Assembly: GCA_012931725.1 (NCBI GenBank)
Contig: CM022951.1
Location: 35,600,809-35,664,808 of the forward strand
Reading direction: 5' to 3'
From: Litsea cubeba
Lineage: Eukaryota > Streptophyta > Magnoliopsida > Laurales > Lauraceae
Length of the DNA stretch: 64,000 bases
The number at the start of each line of letters is the position of its first letter. Positions within the stretch are counted from its first letter, which is position 1. The notes under the pieces were generated by a model that saw only the letters and a list, made by a program, of their open reading frames with translations, had not been told where the DNA came from and searched no databases. The translations under genes were made by a program, and so were the position numbers. This document shows positions 23,453 to 34,577 of the stretch, piece by piece.

Positions 23453-25064
23453 GCTCCTGTTTTTTTTTTTTGTAACAGAAACTATCCTTCTTTCCTTTTT
23501 TTGGTACCACATGTATTTTTTTGGTACTCTTTTTTTTGTAGTGCTTGGGAACACTTTCTTTTTTTTGGTACCGCATGTATTTTTTGGTACTCTTTCTTTT
23601 TTTTTTTGTTTTCCCTACGCTCACTTAAATCTTTTTGTGATGAAAGTAATTGCTAAATGGGATGTTTTTTTTTGTTTTCCCTACGCTCACTTAAATCTTT
23701 TTGTGATGAAAGTGATTGCTAAATGGGATGTTTTTTTTTTTTGTTTTCCCTACGCTCACTTAAATCTTTTTGTGATGAAAGTGATTGCTAAATGGGATTT
23801 GATCAAAAGCTTGTCATTTTGTGAAAATCTTTTGTCAAATGATTGTTTTGGCATGGAAGCCAGATTTTTGTTTGTGGCATGGAAGCCAATTTTTGGCATG
23901 AGAGCCAGCTTTTTTTGTGGCATTAATAGCCGATTTGATAGCCGGTTTGTTTTGTGGCATTGATAACCGGTTTGTGGCATTTATAGCCTGTTTTGGTGGC
24001 ATCTATAGCATGTTTTGGTGGCATCTATAGCCGGGTTTTTTGAAAGCCATTTTTTTTTGTTTTGTGGCATTGATAGCCGGTTTTGTTTTGTGGCATTGAT
24101 AGCCGGTTTGTTTTGGTGGCATCGATAGCCGGTTTGTGGCATTTATAGCCTATTTTGGTGGCATTTATAGCCGGTTTGGTTTTGTGGCATTGATAGCCAG
24201 TTTGTGGCATTTATAGCCTGTTTTGGTGGCATTTATAGTCGGTTTGGTTTTAAAAAATGCAAGTATCGACTAAAAGTCGCCTCCCTGCTGAATGTTCATG
24301 CAAGTATCGATGGAATATCGCATCCTTGCTCATTCGGTTGCGAGTATCGATGAAATGTCGCATCCTCGAGGATTTGGGTGCAAGTATCGATGGAATGTCG
24401 CATCCTTGCTTTTCAAAAAATCTGGTTTTGCGGGTACTAACTTGGTGTCGTTTCCCCACGATTTTTTGAAATTTGTGATTTTCTCGAACCTTTGGGTCAT
24501 GGATATCAACTGAAATGTCGCGTCTCCATGGTTTTTTAGGTTTTTTCGAACCTTTGAAATTTGGGTTGTGGATATCAACTGAAATTTGCATCTCCACGGT
24601 TTTGGATTTTGCAAGTATCGACGAAATGTCGCTTCCCTACGATTTTGGAAGTGTCGAACGTGGTTTGCATGCTTCCAATTTGTGCGAGTATCAACTAAGC
24701 GTCGCTTCCCCGCGGCTTTTTGAAAAACCTTTTTTTTTTGTTTAAAGACACGAAGGTCATAAGTTTTGACCTAAAACCATTTAAGCGGTCTAAGGTAGGG
24801 TGGACTAGGGTGGAAATCCCTGAACCCGAATTTTGTTTCAAACCATTAATTTTGGGTTCAAGGGTTGAAAATTTTGGTCAAGTTAGGGAAAGGTTCCTAA
24901 ACTTGGATTTTTGAACAATGAAACGATGAAAGTAAGCATTGTTTAAATTTCTAGAAATTTCAACATTTGACATGAAAATTCGAAAAAAGGTGGGTTTAGC
25001 GAGCGTGTACTTGGAAACCGGTTTTGGCCGTGCAGGCATTGCTCTTACCCAGTTGGGTAAGTCT
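23453..25064. repeat. A spacer between antisense gene and pol: minisatellite blocks
   Basis: Non-coding and between two converging genes. Blocks in order: GGTACCACATGTATTTTTTG-type units (23500-23605); about 66-bp units around CCCTACGCTCACTTAAATC, three copies (23600-23800); a GTGGCATTTATAGCCGG array of about 20-bp units (23848-24245); CAAGTATCGATGGAATGTCG units (24258-24415); units around GGATATCAACTGAAAT (24485-24600). From 24720 to 25064 I see no clear repeat. The same order of blocks occurs in B at 40546-42275. Confidence 0.82.
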
Positions 25065-26338
25065 TCAAGGGTAGTACCGTTTTAAGAGCTTGCCGTTGAT
25101 GGGCAGCATACATCTGTCACCTTCCATGTTTAGGAGTGCGTATGCGCCGTTGGAGAAAACCTTGTCGATGACGTAGGGTCCCTCCCATTTTGGCTCAAAT
25201 TTGCCTTTGGACTTGTGAGCGAAGACCATTGGTCTTTTTACCGCAAGAACCAAGTCACTCTTTTTGTAGGCGCGTTGCCTGACCTTTTTATCGAAAGATC
25301 CTGCCATGCCTGCTTGGTAAAGTTCAATGCTTTGTTGAGCTTCGAGCCGTCTCTCATCGAGATTGTCCAGCTCATGGAGTCGCAATTTGACATTGCTTTC
25401 TTGAGTCATGTCATTTTGCAAGGATACCCTCAAGGAAGGAATTTTTACTTCCAAAGGTACGACAGCTTCGCATCCATAGACCAAGGAGAATGGTGTGCTA
25501 TGGGTTGGTCCTCGAACGGTGGTTCGATAGGCCCACAAAGCTTCAGACATTTTATCGCTCCAGTCTCTTTTGTGACTAGAGACCATTTTTTTGAGGATTT
25601 TACAGAGTGTCTTGTTGAAAGCTTCTGTTAACCCGTTTGCTGCCGGATTGTATGGAGACGAAGGACAGCTTTGGATTTTGTATTTGTCGCAGAACCTGTA
25701 GAATCGATGATCCCGGAATTGTGGTCCGTTATCATGGACAAATCTTTTGGGTATGCTGAAACGACAAATGATGTTGGTGCGCAGGAAGTGAAGGACTGAT
25801 GAGGTCTTCATTTCGTTGAGCGCAAATGCTTCTGACCACTTGGAGAAATAATCCGTAGCGGCGAAGATGAAGCGATGACCTTTGCTCGAAGGGGGAGAAA
25901 TAGGACCTATGATGTCCATACTCCAGGCTTCGAAAGGCCATGAAATCGCTGTAGGATGTAGCCATTCTGGAGGCATGTGAATGTAATCTCCATGAACTTG
26001 GCATTGTTGGCAGCACTTAGCAAATTGCATTGCGTCAGCTACCATAGTAGGCCAGTAAAAAACCTAACCTTTTTATCTGATCATAGAGCTTGGGACCAGC
26101 CTGATGAGCTCCGCAAAGACCGGCATGAACTTCTTTGAGTGTTTCTTCAGCCTCTTGTTATGACAAGCAGCGTAGAAGTACTCTGTTGAAGGATTTCCTG
26201 TAAAGGATTTTTTGAAGGAATATCTAAATGAAAGCTTGGGGTTCGCCTTTGGATGCTTACCCATTCTTTCGGATCTTCAGGTAGGATTCCGAACATAATG
26301 TAATCAATGAACGGATCCCTCCAGCCGCCGATTGAAGG
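25065..26338 (-). pseudogene. A integrase
   Basis: The longest open piece is 326 codons (25065-26045). It has C-Q-Q-C-Q (end of the zinc finger), the catalytic Asp in S-M-D-I-I-G-P, Asp in H-D-N-G-P-Q-F, Glu in A-N-G-L-T-E-A-F-N-K, then Y-G-C-E-A-V-V-P-L-E-V, a Tat/Athila-type integrase signature, and a GPY-like end with K-W-E-G-P-Y-V-I. The zinc-finger start (26046-26338) is in other frames, so at least one frameshift precedes the open piece. The stop TGA is at 25065-25067. The active residues are intact within the open piece. Confidence 0.88.
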
Positions 26339-27706
26339 TTAAAGGATTGAAATCCGACTTCCAACCACTTGGTGGCATTCAGCAACTGCTTGGTGTGTGT
26401 TAAGAGGAGGAAGGATTCTTCTTTCGCACACTGTGATTTGCATGTTTTCCCCTTCCTGGATTGCCATAGATGCAGTAAGTCTAGCCAGGACATCTGCACG
26501 TATGTTTTCACCTCTACGAATGTGGGTGATGTGACAAATGTCAAACTTTTGCAGAAGCGATTGTGCTTTGTTGTAGTAAGGTAGCAAATCTGGCTTCCTG
26601 ATTTCAAATTTCGGATTCATCTGGTTGATGATCAGTTGAGAGTCTCCAAAGACTTCCAGCATTGTGATACCGGATTCGATGGCGAGTTCCAATCCTAGGA
26701 TCAGAGCTTGATATTTAGCTACATTGTTTGTGCATGGTTCCAGTAGCGAGAAAGCGTGTGGAATCATGTATTTGTCGGGGCTAACAAAGAGGATGCCAAC
26801 TCCCGAGATCAGCTATCTTTTTTCATTTGTCCTGGTTGCACCGTCAAAGTACATGTCCCAAGAAGCATTTTGTGAGAAAGTCTCCATATTATAGACAAGT
26901 TTGTCTGGGAGATCATCTCTGAGTGGAGAATCTTTAGGCAATGGATGCTCTGCGAGGAAGTCTGCTAGAGCTTGCCATTTGATTGCCTTTTGTGGTACAT
27001 ACCTAATATCAAATTGTGACAGAAGGATGGACCATTTTGCCAGTCGGGCATTGAGAGAACCTGCCTTTGTGACAAGGACCTTCAAGAGGTTGACCCTCGA
27101 GACCAGGTAGATTGTGTTGGAAAGCAAGTAGTGATGCAGCTTTTGTACGGCAAACATCACTGTAAGACATTCTTTTTCGACTGGAGAGTAGCGATGCTCT
27201 GCACCTACTAGCATGCGGCTGAGGTAATATAAAGCAGCTTCTTTTCTTTCATCATTTTCTTGTGCAAGCTGAGCTCCCAGAGAGTGATCAAGGGCTCTTG
27301 TGTACAAGATGAATGGTTTTCCAGTGGTAGGAGCAGCTAACACTTGAGGTTTTGTCAGGTATGACTTGATTTCTTGGAATGCTGCATCACAGTCAGCATC
27401 CCAGACAAAGTTTACACCTTTTTTCATCAACCGAGAGAATGGACGGCATTTCCCCGAAAGATTGGAGATGAACCGTCTGATGTAGGCCAATCTCCCTTGA
27501 ATCCCTTTGATTTCTCTCAAGGTTCTTGGAGAGGGCATTTCAAGAATGGCTTTGACTTTTATGGGGTCAAGCTCTATTCCAGCTTTCCGAACTAAGAATC
27601 CGAGGAACTTACCCGACGAGACGCCGAAGAAGCATTTCAGAGGATTCATTCGCTGTTTGTGTTTGCGAAGCCGGAGGAAGACTTCTCGAAGGTCTTCGAG
27701 ATGATC
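26339..27706 (-). pseudogene. A RNase H and archaeal-type RNase H
   Basis: 27649-26813 holds the RT thumb (K-C-F-F-G-V, F-L-G-F-L-V) and a gypsy RNase H (Y-L-S-R-M-L, H-R-Y-S-P-V-E-K-E-C-L). A second RNase H follows: Y-F-D-G-A-T near 26840, N-V-A-K-Y-Q-A-L with Glu near 26715, G-D-S-Q-L-I-I near 26650 and R-A-D-V-L-A-R-L near 26490. Two RNase H domains in this order are a known mark of the Tat lineage. A stop near 26813 separates the two parts. In B this whole segment except the last 70-odd codons is deleted. Confidence 0.85.
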
Positions 27707-28510
27707 TTATTTTCTTTTGCTTTTGATGGCGAGGTCATCAACGTAACATTCAACCGTCTTGTGCTGCATATCTTGGAATATTTTCATCATAGCCCTCTGA
27801 TATGTTGCACCAGCATTTTTCAGACCAAATGGCATGACAGTGTAGCAATACATGCCAAATGGGCTCCGAAAGGATGTATGTTTTTCATCATCAGGATGCA
27901 TATTTATCGGATTGTAGCCAGAAAAACCATCCATGAATGTCATTCGCTCAAATCCACAGGTATTATCAATCATTACCTCTGGTATGGGGAGCGGAAATTC
28001 ATCTTTAGGACATACGCCATTCAGGTCTCTATAGTCAATACAGACCTTGATCTGCCCATTTTTCTTTGTCACGGGGACAATGTTGGCCAACCATTCAGGA
28101 TGTTGTTCCTCACGGATGAAGCCGACGCTTTTGAGTTTTTGAACTTCTTGTTCAATTTTATCCATCACATCTGGACGGAATCTTCTTTGGCCTTGCTTGA
28201 CAGGCTTGATGTCTTCTCGAAGATTAAGTTTGTGGACTGCTATTTTGGGGTCTAAGCTAGGCATTTCAGCCTAAGACCTTGCAAAGCAATCAACGAACTT
28301 ACGAAGAAAGGCGATATACTCGGGTAACTCATCATCCTTTATATTCTTGCTTATGAATACAGGACGTGTTCCCAAGTCTATCTTTTGAACAGGATCTTCT
28401 GTTAGAAGGTTCGAAGGTGGTTCCTCCATAATATTTTTTGAGGCTTCCAGCTCAATGAAACCTTCCGGGGTTTCAAGGCATTTCCAGACCAAGGTTTTGT
28501 TCCTTTCCAC
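27707..28510 (-). pseudogene. A reverse transcriptase
   Basis: Core motifs: K-Q-G-Q-R-R-F, L-A-N-I-V-P-V-T-K-K-N-G, C-I-D-Y-R-D-L-N, F-M-D-G-F-S-G-Y, V-M-P-F-G-L-K-N-A, and active site Y-V-D-D-L-A at about 27725. In-frame stops lie at 28268-28270 (before the core) and 27707-27709 (just after the active site). A frameshift near 28505 separates it from the protease frame. This is the only RT of the Tat pair in the window, since B has lost its own. Confidence 0.88.
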
Positions 28511-30186
28511 GGGTCTTCTTGATCGGCAATTTTCTCAAGGTTTGCTATGAGATGATCCCAATCGCCTGTTGAAACCGGGTCGAAGTAGGGTACTTCTTTT
28601 GGAGACGAGGATTCTTCTGGGTCAAAAGACCACACGTCTGTGCCAGAGAAGTCGTACCAATTGGATGAGCTTCCTGGATCTTTGTCAGGTGACTCATCGA
28701 AGAGATATCCAAGGAGATCGATGTCTTCATGGACTTGAGATGTTGAGACTTGGTCAGTAAATTGACTTTTAAGCCTTTGTGTCAACTGTCTCAAAAGAGT
28801 GTCGGGATCGTACCCTAGCCCGTGTGAAGACTTTTCTACATAGCCGTAGAGTCTCCAATCTTCCAGCTGGCTTTTGGTCAAGACGGGCCCCAATGGCGTG
28901 AGAATACCGCGTCCTTCTCCCAAACCAACTGGGTTTTGAGCATCATTGCCCATTTTATTCATAATAGCTCGTGCCACAGAACTATATAAGGATAGTTGAA
29001 GCATACCTTCATTTTGGAAATGTTCAAGCACGGAGTTTGATGAAGAAGCATCCGATCTATAGAAGAAGATCGGTTTTTCCTTTGCTGAAGTTGCTGGAAC
29101 AACAAAGGAAGCTGACGTAGGATCTTCTATGTCAGAAGTTGTGTCCATTGGAGTAAGAGCGGGTTGAGCTTGCTGAGTGTCAGCTTGGCTTGACGATGTG
29201 TCGTCTTCTGGCTCTGAATCCGAATCCGTGTCTTGCATGATAGACACGAAAGAGACAACAAATTTGCCCCCAGACTTTTGCTTTGCCTTCTTCACTTTAG
29301 TTGTGATGACCAAAGGCTTTGAAGGTTTGAGGGAGATGATGAAGGGAGTTTGAATGCTCTCTTCGGATTTACCGGATGGATTGTTTTCTTCCGGCGATTG
29401 TTGAGGAGCCTTGCCTTTATTTTTCTGGAGATTTTCGGCAAAGGGTGCTGTGTGCTTCTCCTCTTCTTCTTTTTCACCTTCATACATTTGTGAGTCTGCA
29501 AAGTGGACTTCTTTACCTTTGAAGGGTTTTCTATCCACAAAGACTCGATGTATCATGCCATCATCGCCAACAAACTTGATGTATTGATGTAAAGTTGAAC
29601 GGATAACACCATTCTCGTGGATCCAAGGGCGTCCGAGAAGGATGTTGTAGCATGAAGGGGTTTTTATTGCATACACTGTGACCCCAGAGATAAGATCACC
29701 GATCTGCAACTTGAAACTGATTTTGCCGATAGGCCTTTGAGTACTCCCATCGTATCCAAAGATAGATACAGATGTGTGGCTCAGCTTGCTGGGTGGGATG
29801 CCTAACTCTTCGAGAGCCGATGTGGAGATGAGGTTGAGTGCAGAACCTGGGTCGATCTGAACTCTGTGCATAGGCATTTCCTTGATGTACCCTGTGAAGT
29901 ACAGGGGCCGGTTGTGCCTAGTTTTGCTGGTTGCACTGGCTGCTTTTTTAACCGAGAGGCATTCAATGCATGATCCCTCAGTTTTCTTCTTTTCTCCCTT
30001 TGAGGAAGCTTCTGAGTTTTTGACCCAGTAATCCATTTCAATTTGGAGGACTTGCGGGGCATGTTTCTCGACATCCTCATTCAGCTTTTGTAATTCTGAA
30101 ATGAGATTATCACGAGTGTGCGGAGACATTCGCAATAAATCTAGGATGTGCAGACGTGCAGGTATGTGCTTGAAGTGTTCAATCAA
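28511..30186 (-). pseudogene. A protease and long linker
   Basis: A single long open stretch continuing past 28511 to a stop at 28402. Retropepsin-like protease near 29480-29900: V-Q-I-D-P-G-S-A-L-N with the catalytic Asp, F-G-Y-D-G, and N-I-L-L-G-R-P-W-I near 29640. A linker of about 320 codons follows: Ser/Asp/Glu-rich (D-S-D-S-E-P-E-D-D), then a conserved block with L-S-L-Y-S-S-V-A-R-A-I and G-R-G-I-L-T-P-L-G, and a W-rich acidic part. Upstream residues are the gag C-terminus. The frame differs from RT by one base. Confidence 0.82.
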
Positions 30187-32226
30187 GTCATACTTGAAAG
30201 ACTCCTTAGGGCCTACATGTTCATCATTGTTGCCACTAGGGGTGCTTACAACATCTTTTCCCGAAGGATTTACATATGTAAAGGAAGATTGGTTGTAATT
30301 TTGGTAGTAGTCCCGGCCAGAGCGGGTGCCTCTACCAACTTCGAGAGCTTCTTGGGAAGGGTCTTCATTTGGAAGATTGTCTTCAGGATCCAGAGGCTGT
30401 CATTTTTCATTTGCTAAGTATGTATCAGCAGCAGAGTTGCCATCCTCAGTGATTGTGTTGCACGGAGCATTTTCCGGGAACAAGTCCTGAACAGCATCCA
30501 GCAACCTTTCTTCTTCGTCGACCAATTCATCGTCCCAAGCATCAATAGCTGGGAATTCTTCAGTCAGGAAGGGTGTGAACTTTGAAGTCACAGTCTCAGG
30601 GGAAGAAACCCGCGAGGGTGTCGTCTCAGCGAAAGTTATGTGAGATGAGGTGGCTCCAGAAGATACATTGCTAGGCGTCGCCGGAGTGTAAGTGATCTCA
30701 TCAGGCGATGCTTTGGAAGAGCTATAATCCCGAATTATCACATTACAGGAAGCTCTGACAGGAGACGTTGCCTGATCGGAGTCAAACTCATCCTCGGATG
30801 TAAGAGGATCGTCTATCCAGCAATTTTCTCCATTTTCAGGAGTTAAGGGAGGATGTACCTGATGATCTTCAGGGACTTCAGGCTCTGGATTGCGAGGAGG
30901 CTCGTTGACGCGGTCTTGCTCTTGTTCTAGAGTGAGACGCTGCAAGATCCTTGCATATTCTTCAAGATCAGGCATGGGAGCCAAATCTTCTTCTTCATCA
31001 GCTCTTTGTGGCTCAACATGGTTGATTTCCACTGGAGCAATGAGAGGTGTTGGGTCAGCAGCATTTTCTTGTACAACCTCTTGATCTTCTTCATCATCAG
31101 ACCAGGATCCTTGTGGCTGTAGGGCGTTATACCAGATTACTGGCATAAGATGAGTCTCAGGAACCCATTCTTCATCGGAGAGGTATTCTCCTGTTTCAAG
31201 GGACTCCTCCCACTCGTCTGTGTAGTTGGATTCGAATCCATCATCAGTGTCGCTGGACTCGTATCCATCAATGGAGAATCCAACTACCGAATTGCAAGAG
31301 TATGATGCCTCCTGCGTGGCTTCTTTGAATTGAGGTGGCTTGAAATCAATGAGAGTGAATTTTCTTACCCCCTTTGAAGTCTCTAGAAGGGATGTTTTTG
31401 TTGCCTCCAGTGAAGCGGTAGAGGAAGCCTCTGTCTTTTCTTTGACTTCTTGTTTTGGCTGGGTCTTCTCTTACCGTTTGAACTTGAGGAGATATTTCCT
31501 AGCCTGCCTTCGCTGTTGAGCTGTAGGCTTTGTTTTCACGACCTCCCAATTTTCATCTTCTAGGAGATCGGGATGTACCCATATGGGTTGTCCGTTTGGT
31601 GTCAGGTAAGGAACCTGTTCCTTGGATGCTTGGATTGAGTTTATCACCTTAAAGGAAGTAGTGATCTTCTTCCTCGGTGATTTTGATGTTTGTCCACATG
31701 TCACCATGTTGACGGAGGCAGACCCATAATTTTTGTCAAAGGTGATGACTCCGTTTTTCCACTTCTCGATTATTTTCTCCCTCACAATGAAGCATTGATT
31801 AAGAGGATACGAGATCTCTGATGGTATGGACAGTACCGAGGATCGTTGGTTTTGCCAACATCACCTGGTCTTTTTGGTTCAAGCAAGGTGAGCTTGCCGT
31901 TCTCCACAAGAGCCCCGAAGATTTCATCAACATCTTCATCAAACGGGTATTTCTTTTCCACTCGTTCTTTAAAGGCATCAGAGAGTTCAGGTCTCTTACC
32001 AGCAGCTTTGTTTTCAGCTTTCTTTGGTGGCTGAGGAGCTGACTTGGTCTACACATTGAGGACCTCTTTCTTCTTTGGTTTAGAGGTTGCAATGGCGGTT
32101 GGCTCTTTTCTTGATGATTTCGGACTGTTGAGGTCTTTAATCACCGTTTCAGCTTCCATGGAAGCTTCTAGGAGTTCTCCCAGGTTTTTTGACTTGTTGC
32201 CGATGATCATGGAGCGGATTCTAGCT
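30187..32226 (-). pseudogene. A gag, C-terminal two thirds (cut by element B)
   Basis: Matches B gag 44526-46530. At the 5' side, R-A-R-I-R-S-M-I-I-G directly abuts the B insertion. Then follow a Lys-rich stretch, a variant zinc knuckle region (C-P-Y-H...C in B; frame disturbed near 31800 in A), N-G-V-I-T-F-D-K-N-Y-G, L-L-E-D-E-N-W-E-V-V, and a long acidic Ser/Thr-rich tail. Stops: TAG at 32049-32051 (CAG in B), TAA at 31471-31473 (CAA in B), and one after A-N-E-K at 30400. The N-terminal part continues at 52764. Confidence 0.82.
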
Positions 32227-32231
32227 CTCAT
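32227..32231. repeat. TSD CTCAT, left side of element B
   Basis: CTCAT precedes the LTR start TGATGG at 32232 and recurs at 52759-52763 after the far LTR. B's own gag at about 46520 shows the uninterrupted sequence CTCATGTTGTTTCGG. Confidence 0.93.
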
Positions 32232-32512
32232 TGATGGACCGCGCTCCCGATGCCCGGGTTCCTACCGAGGTCGGCGGACGTGGGAGTCCGTTTGGTTCCG
32301 ACCCTTTCGTAACCGGGGGGCAAAAGGGCGTGCATCAACATTTCTTTTTTTGTGGGTGTGCCAGATTTTCTATTTTACTTGGAATTGCAAGTGGTGATCC
32401 GGAGATCAACCTTCGCAAGTAAAAAGGAAATCAACTTCTTTCAAGTTTTCCATTGCACATATATTTAAGAAAAGAGACATTTTCTTGATTTGCCGTGAAA
32501 GGCGATTTTTTT

Positions 32513-32608
32513 GGCATTTATAGCCGATTTTGGCGTTTATAGCCGATTTTTGGCGTTTATAGCCAACTTTGGCGTTTATAGCCGATTTTGGCGTTTATAG
32601 CCGATTTA
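32513..32608. repeat. TATAGCC minisatellite in Tat LTR
   Basis: Five units of about 19 bp, GGCGTTTATAGCCGATTTT. The same array lies at about 50645-50737, 56077-56170, 61200-61272 and 63367-63440 in the other LTRs. A related GGCATTTATAGCCGG array lies in the internal spacers. Confidence 0.9.
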
Positions 32609-33100
32609 CAATCCTTATCAACAATGAAAGACAAGAATTGTGATTTTTGTCTCTTTTAAAAAAAATACAAACTACAATGAAAAGCAAGAAAAGGAGGATC
32701 TAACTTCTCAGGAGATTGTGGGGGACTCGTTTAGATTGACGGTCGCAAGCCATATGTGGGCTTCGCCATCATCCATGCAGATGAGAACAGAGGATGCTAT
32801 TGATTCGCTTGGCTTGGCTATAACCTCAGGTTTTTAGAAGACAAAGACCAAAGGAAGGTCCTATGTCCAATAAAAAACCGAGTAGACGGGCTGAAAAGCC
32901 ATATCTAAGCCATTGGAGGCAGGAGGAGAAGGCAAGGACCTTGGGGGGGGGTACCCCCAAGGGACTTTTGTCACCTTGTTGCGGTGGCCGGTGTAGAACT
33001 TCCGCAGAGTTTTCTCTCTTTTTCTTTTCTCTGGATTTCTGACTGCTGTCTGATGTTTGTTGTGTGTTTTTTCCGATCTGGATTCCTTTGGAGTGCTCTC

Positions 33101-33110
33101 CTATTTATAG
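33101..33110 (-). promoter_or_regulatory. Tat LTR TATA box
   Basis: CTATAAATAG on the minus strand, preceded by GC-moderate sequence. It is conserved in every LTR of the family (51237, 56666, 61778, 63946). The copy at 51237-51246 is the one placed to drive B. Confidence 0.75.
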
Positions 33111-34059
33111 GCTCTTGGTAGCCATTTAGGAGAGCTTATGGGCTTTTAATGTCATTAAGCCACATAATGGGAGGAGTTACAAAATTGAATTGTTTATTTT
33201 GTAACTCCTTTTTCTTGGCTTCTGATTGGCCGGAGGAGATTGAGGGCATTTAATCGCCTTTAATCGCCATGATGGGAGGAGTTTCATGGGTTAAATGCCA
33301 TGAATCTCTTGACTTGTAACTCCCAAATGCTTGCTTCTGATTGGGCCGTCCAAAGAAATGGATTAATGACTGTAATAAAGCTAGTCAATTAATCGCATTA
33401 AGTGGTCGCCGAGCAGCTGAAGAGTCGCGGGCCGTGCCATGTCTTTTGGAATTCTTCTGTCGATGATCATCGATGGATCTTCATGTAGATCGACATCAGA
33501 TGACCATGTAATTTCAGGTGTTTGTTGCCAACAGCGGGTCGGTGCCATCTGTCCTGTCGATTTCTCGATCGGTCGGGTGGAAAGCACACTTTTTTTTGGT
33601 TGACCGGGTGGCGATCAATACTGTCTTCGATACTCTTGATGATTTTACCCGTGTTTTGGACGGATATCAGAGGACTTGGTGTCTCAAAAGCATGAATTTT
33701 GGAAAGTACCAGAGGCTGGGCTTCTCGAATCGCGAAAAAACGGCGAAAACCGGGGTTTCCGGGGCTTTCCCGGCGACCCCGGGGTCCATGGTCGCCGGCG
33801 ACCCTGGCCCAGGGTCGCAGGGGTCTGCGACCCTGGGGGGTTTTCCCCTTTTTGGTCCCGTTTTGCGTCCGTTTTTGCTCTTTTTTTATTCTTTTTTCTT
33901 CTGTACTTTTCTTTGACATTTTGATCATTTATTGGCCTGATTTCTTTGTAGGAAACCTGATGAGAATCCTTGCATTTTATTTTGCAAAGTTTCCAATTTC
34001 CTGAGAAAGCCGAAGACTTTGTCGCGCAGAGCTTGCCGATTTTCTGTCAAAAGCTGAAA

Positions 34060-34410
34060 CTGGGTCAAACGATGTCGGAATGACCTGAAATTTGGTGTGA
34101 AGCCTGCTGAGCAATAAATAAGACCAACCATAGGCTTTTGTTTGAGTTTTGAAGCCGTTTGGGGTCCTATCACCTGTAGACTTGCTTTTTGTCGCGATGA
34201 AGATGTCGCGGTTTGATGTGCGGTCAACCGATGTCCGATTGACTTGAAATTTGACAGGGAACCTATTGGAGTCATTTTAAGATGATCCATAGGTTCTGTC
34301 TTGGAAACCATGGTCCCGGAGAGCTTTACCGCCGAGAGGCTTGATTTGGCTGTTGGAGAAGCGAAGTTAGGCCAAATGATCTTGAAATGGCTTGAAACTT
34401 CTTGTGTACT
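34060..34410. repeat. Degenerate three-module repeat in Tat LTR U3
   Basis: Related modules start near 34064 (GTCAAACGATGTCGG), 34223 (GTCAACCGATGTCCG) and 34371 (GCCAAATGATCTTGA). Each is followed by a TTGAAATTTG-like word, and the first two by a CCATAGG word. Spacing is about 150-160 bases. They lie upstream of the LTR TATA box on the minus strand. Confidence 0.6.
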
Positions 34411-34562
34411 CCTCTTTTGGCTGTCTGGATGAATCTTGCAGTTTTTGTTTGATTCTGACAAGATTTGATTTTTGGAAGCAGCATTGCCTATTTATGGCAG
34501 GTTGCGACTTCATGTAGCTCTTTGGATCTTGGAAAGGCAAAGTGACATTTTTGGTGTCAACA

Positions 34563-34577
34563 AATGCCCCCTCGAGG
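34563..34577 (-). other. B polypurine tract
   Basis: CCTCGAGGGGGCATT on the minus strand abuts the 3' LTR start TGTTGACACC. The G-rich core fits plus-strand priming. Confidence 0.78.

Larger units (their letters stand above)
32232..34562 (-). repeat. B 3' LTR
   Basis: 2331 bp. On the minus strand it runs TGTTGACACC...GGTCCATCA. It contains the U3 modules (34060-34410), a GC-rich hairpin near 33795, a TATA box (33101-33110) and the TATAGCC minisatellite (32513-32608). Confidence 0.95.

Noticed and set aside
23848..24245. CRISPR-like spaced repeats
   Set aside because: Units of about 20 bp are contiguous and degenerate, with no unique spacers, in a plant genome.
27659..28255. 198-codon plus-strand frame opposite RT
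   Set aside because: It is a shadow of the conserved RT coding strand, with no domain of its own.
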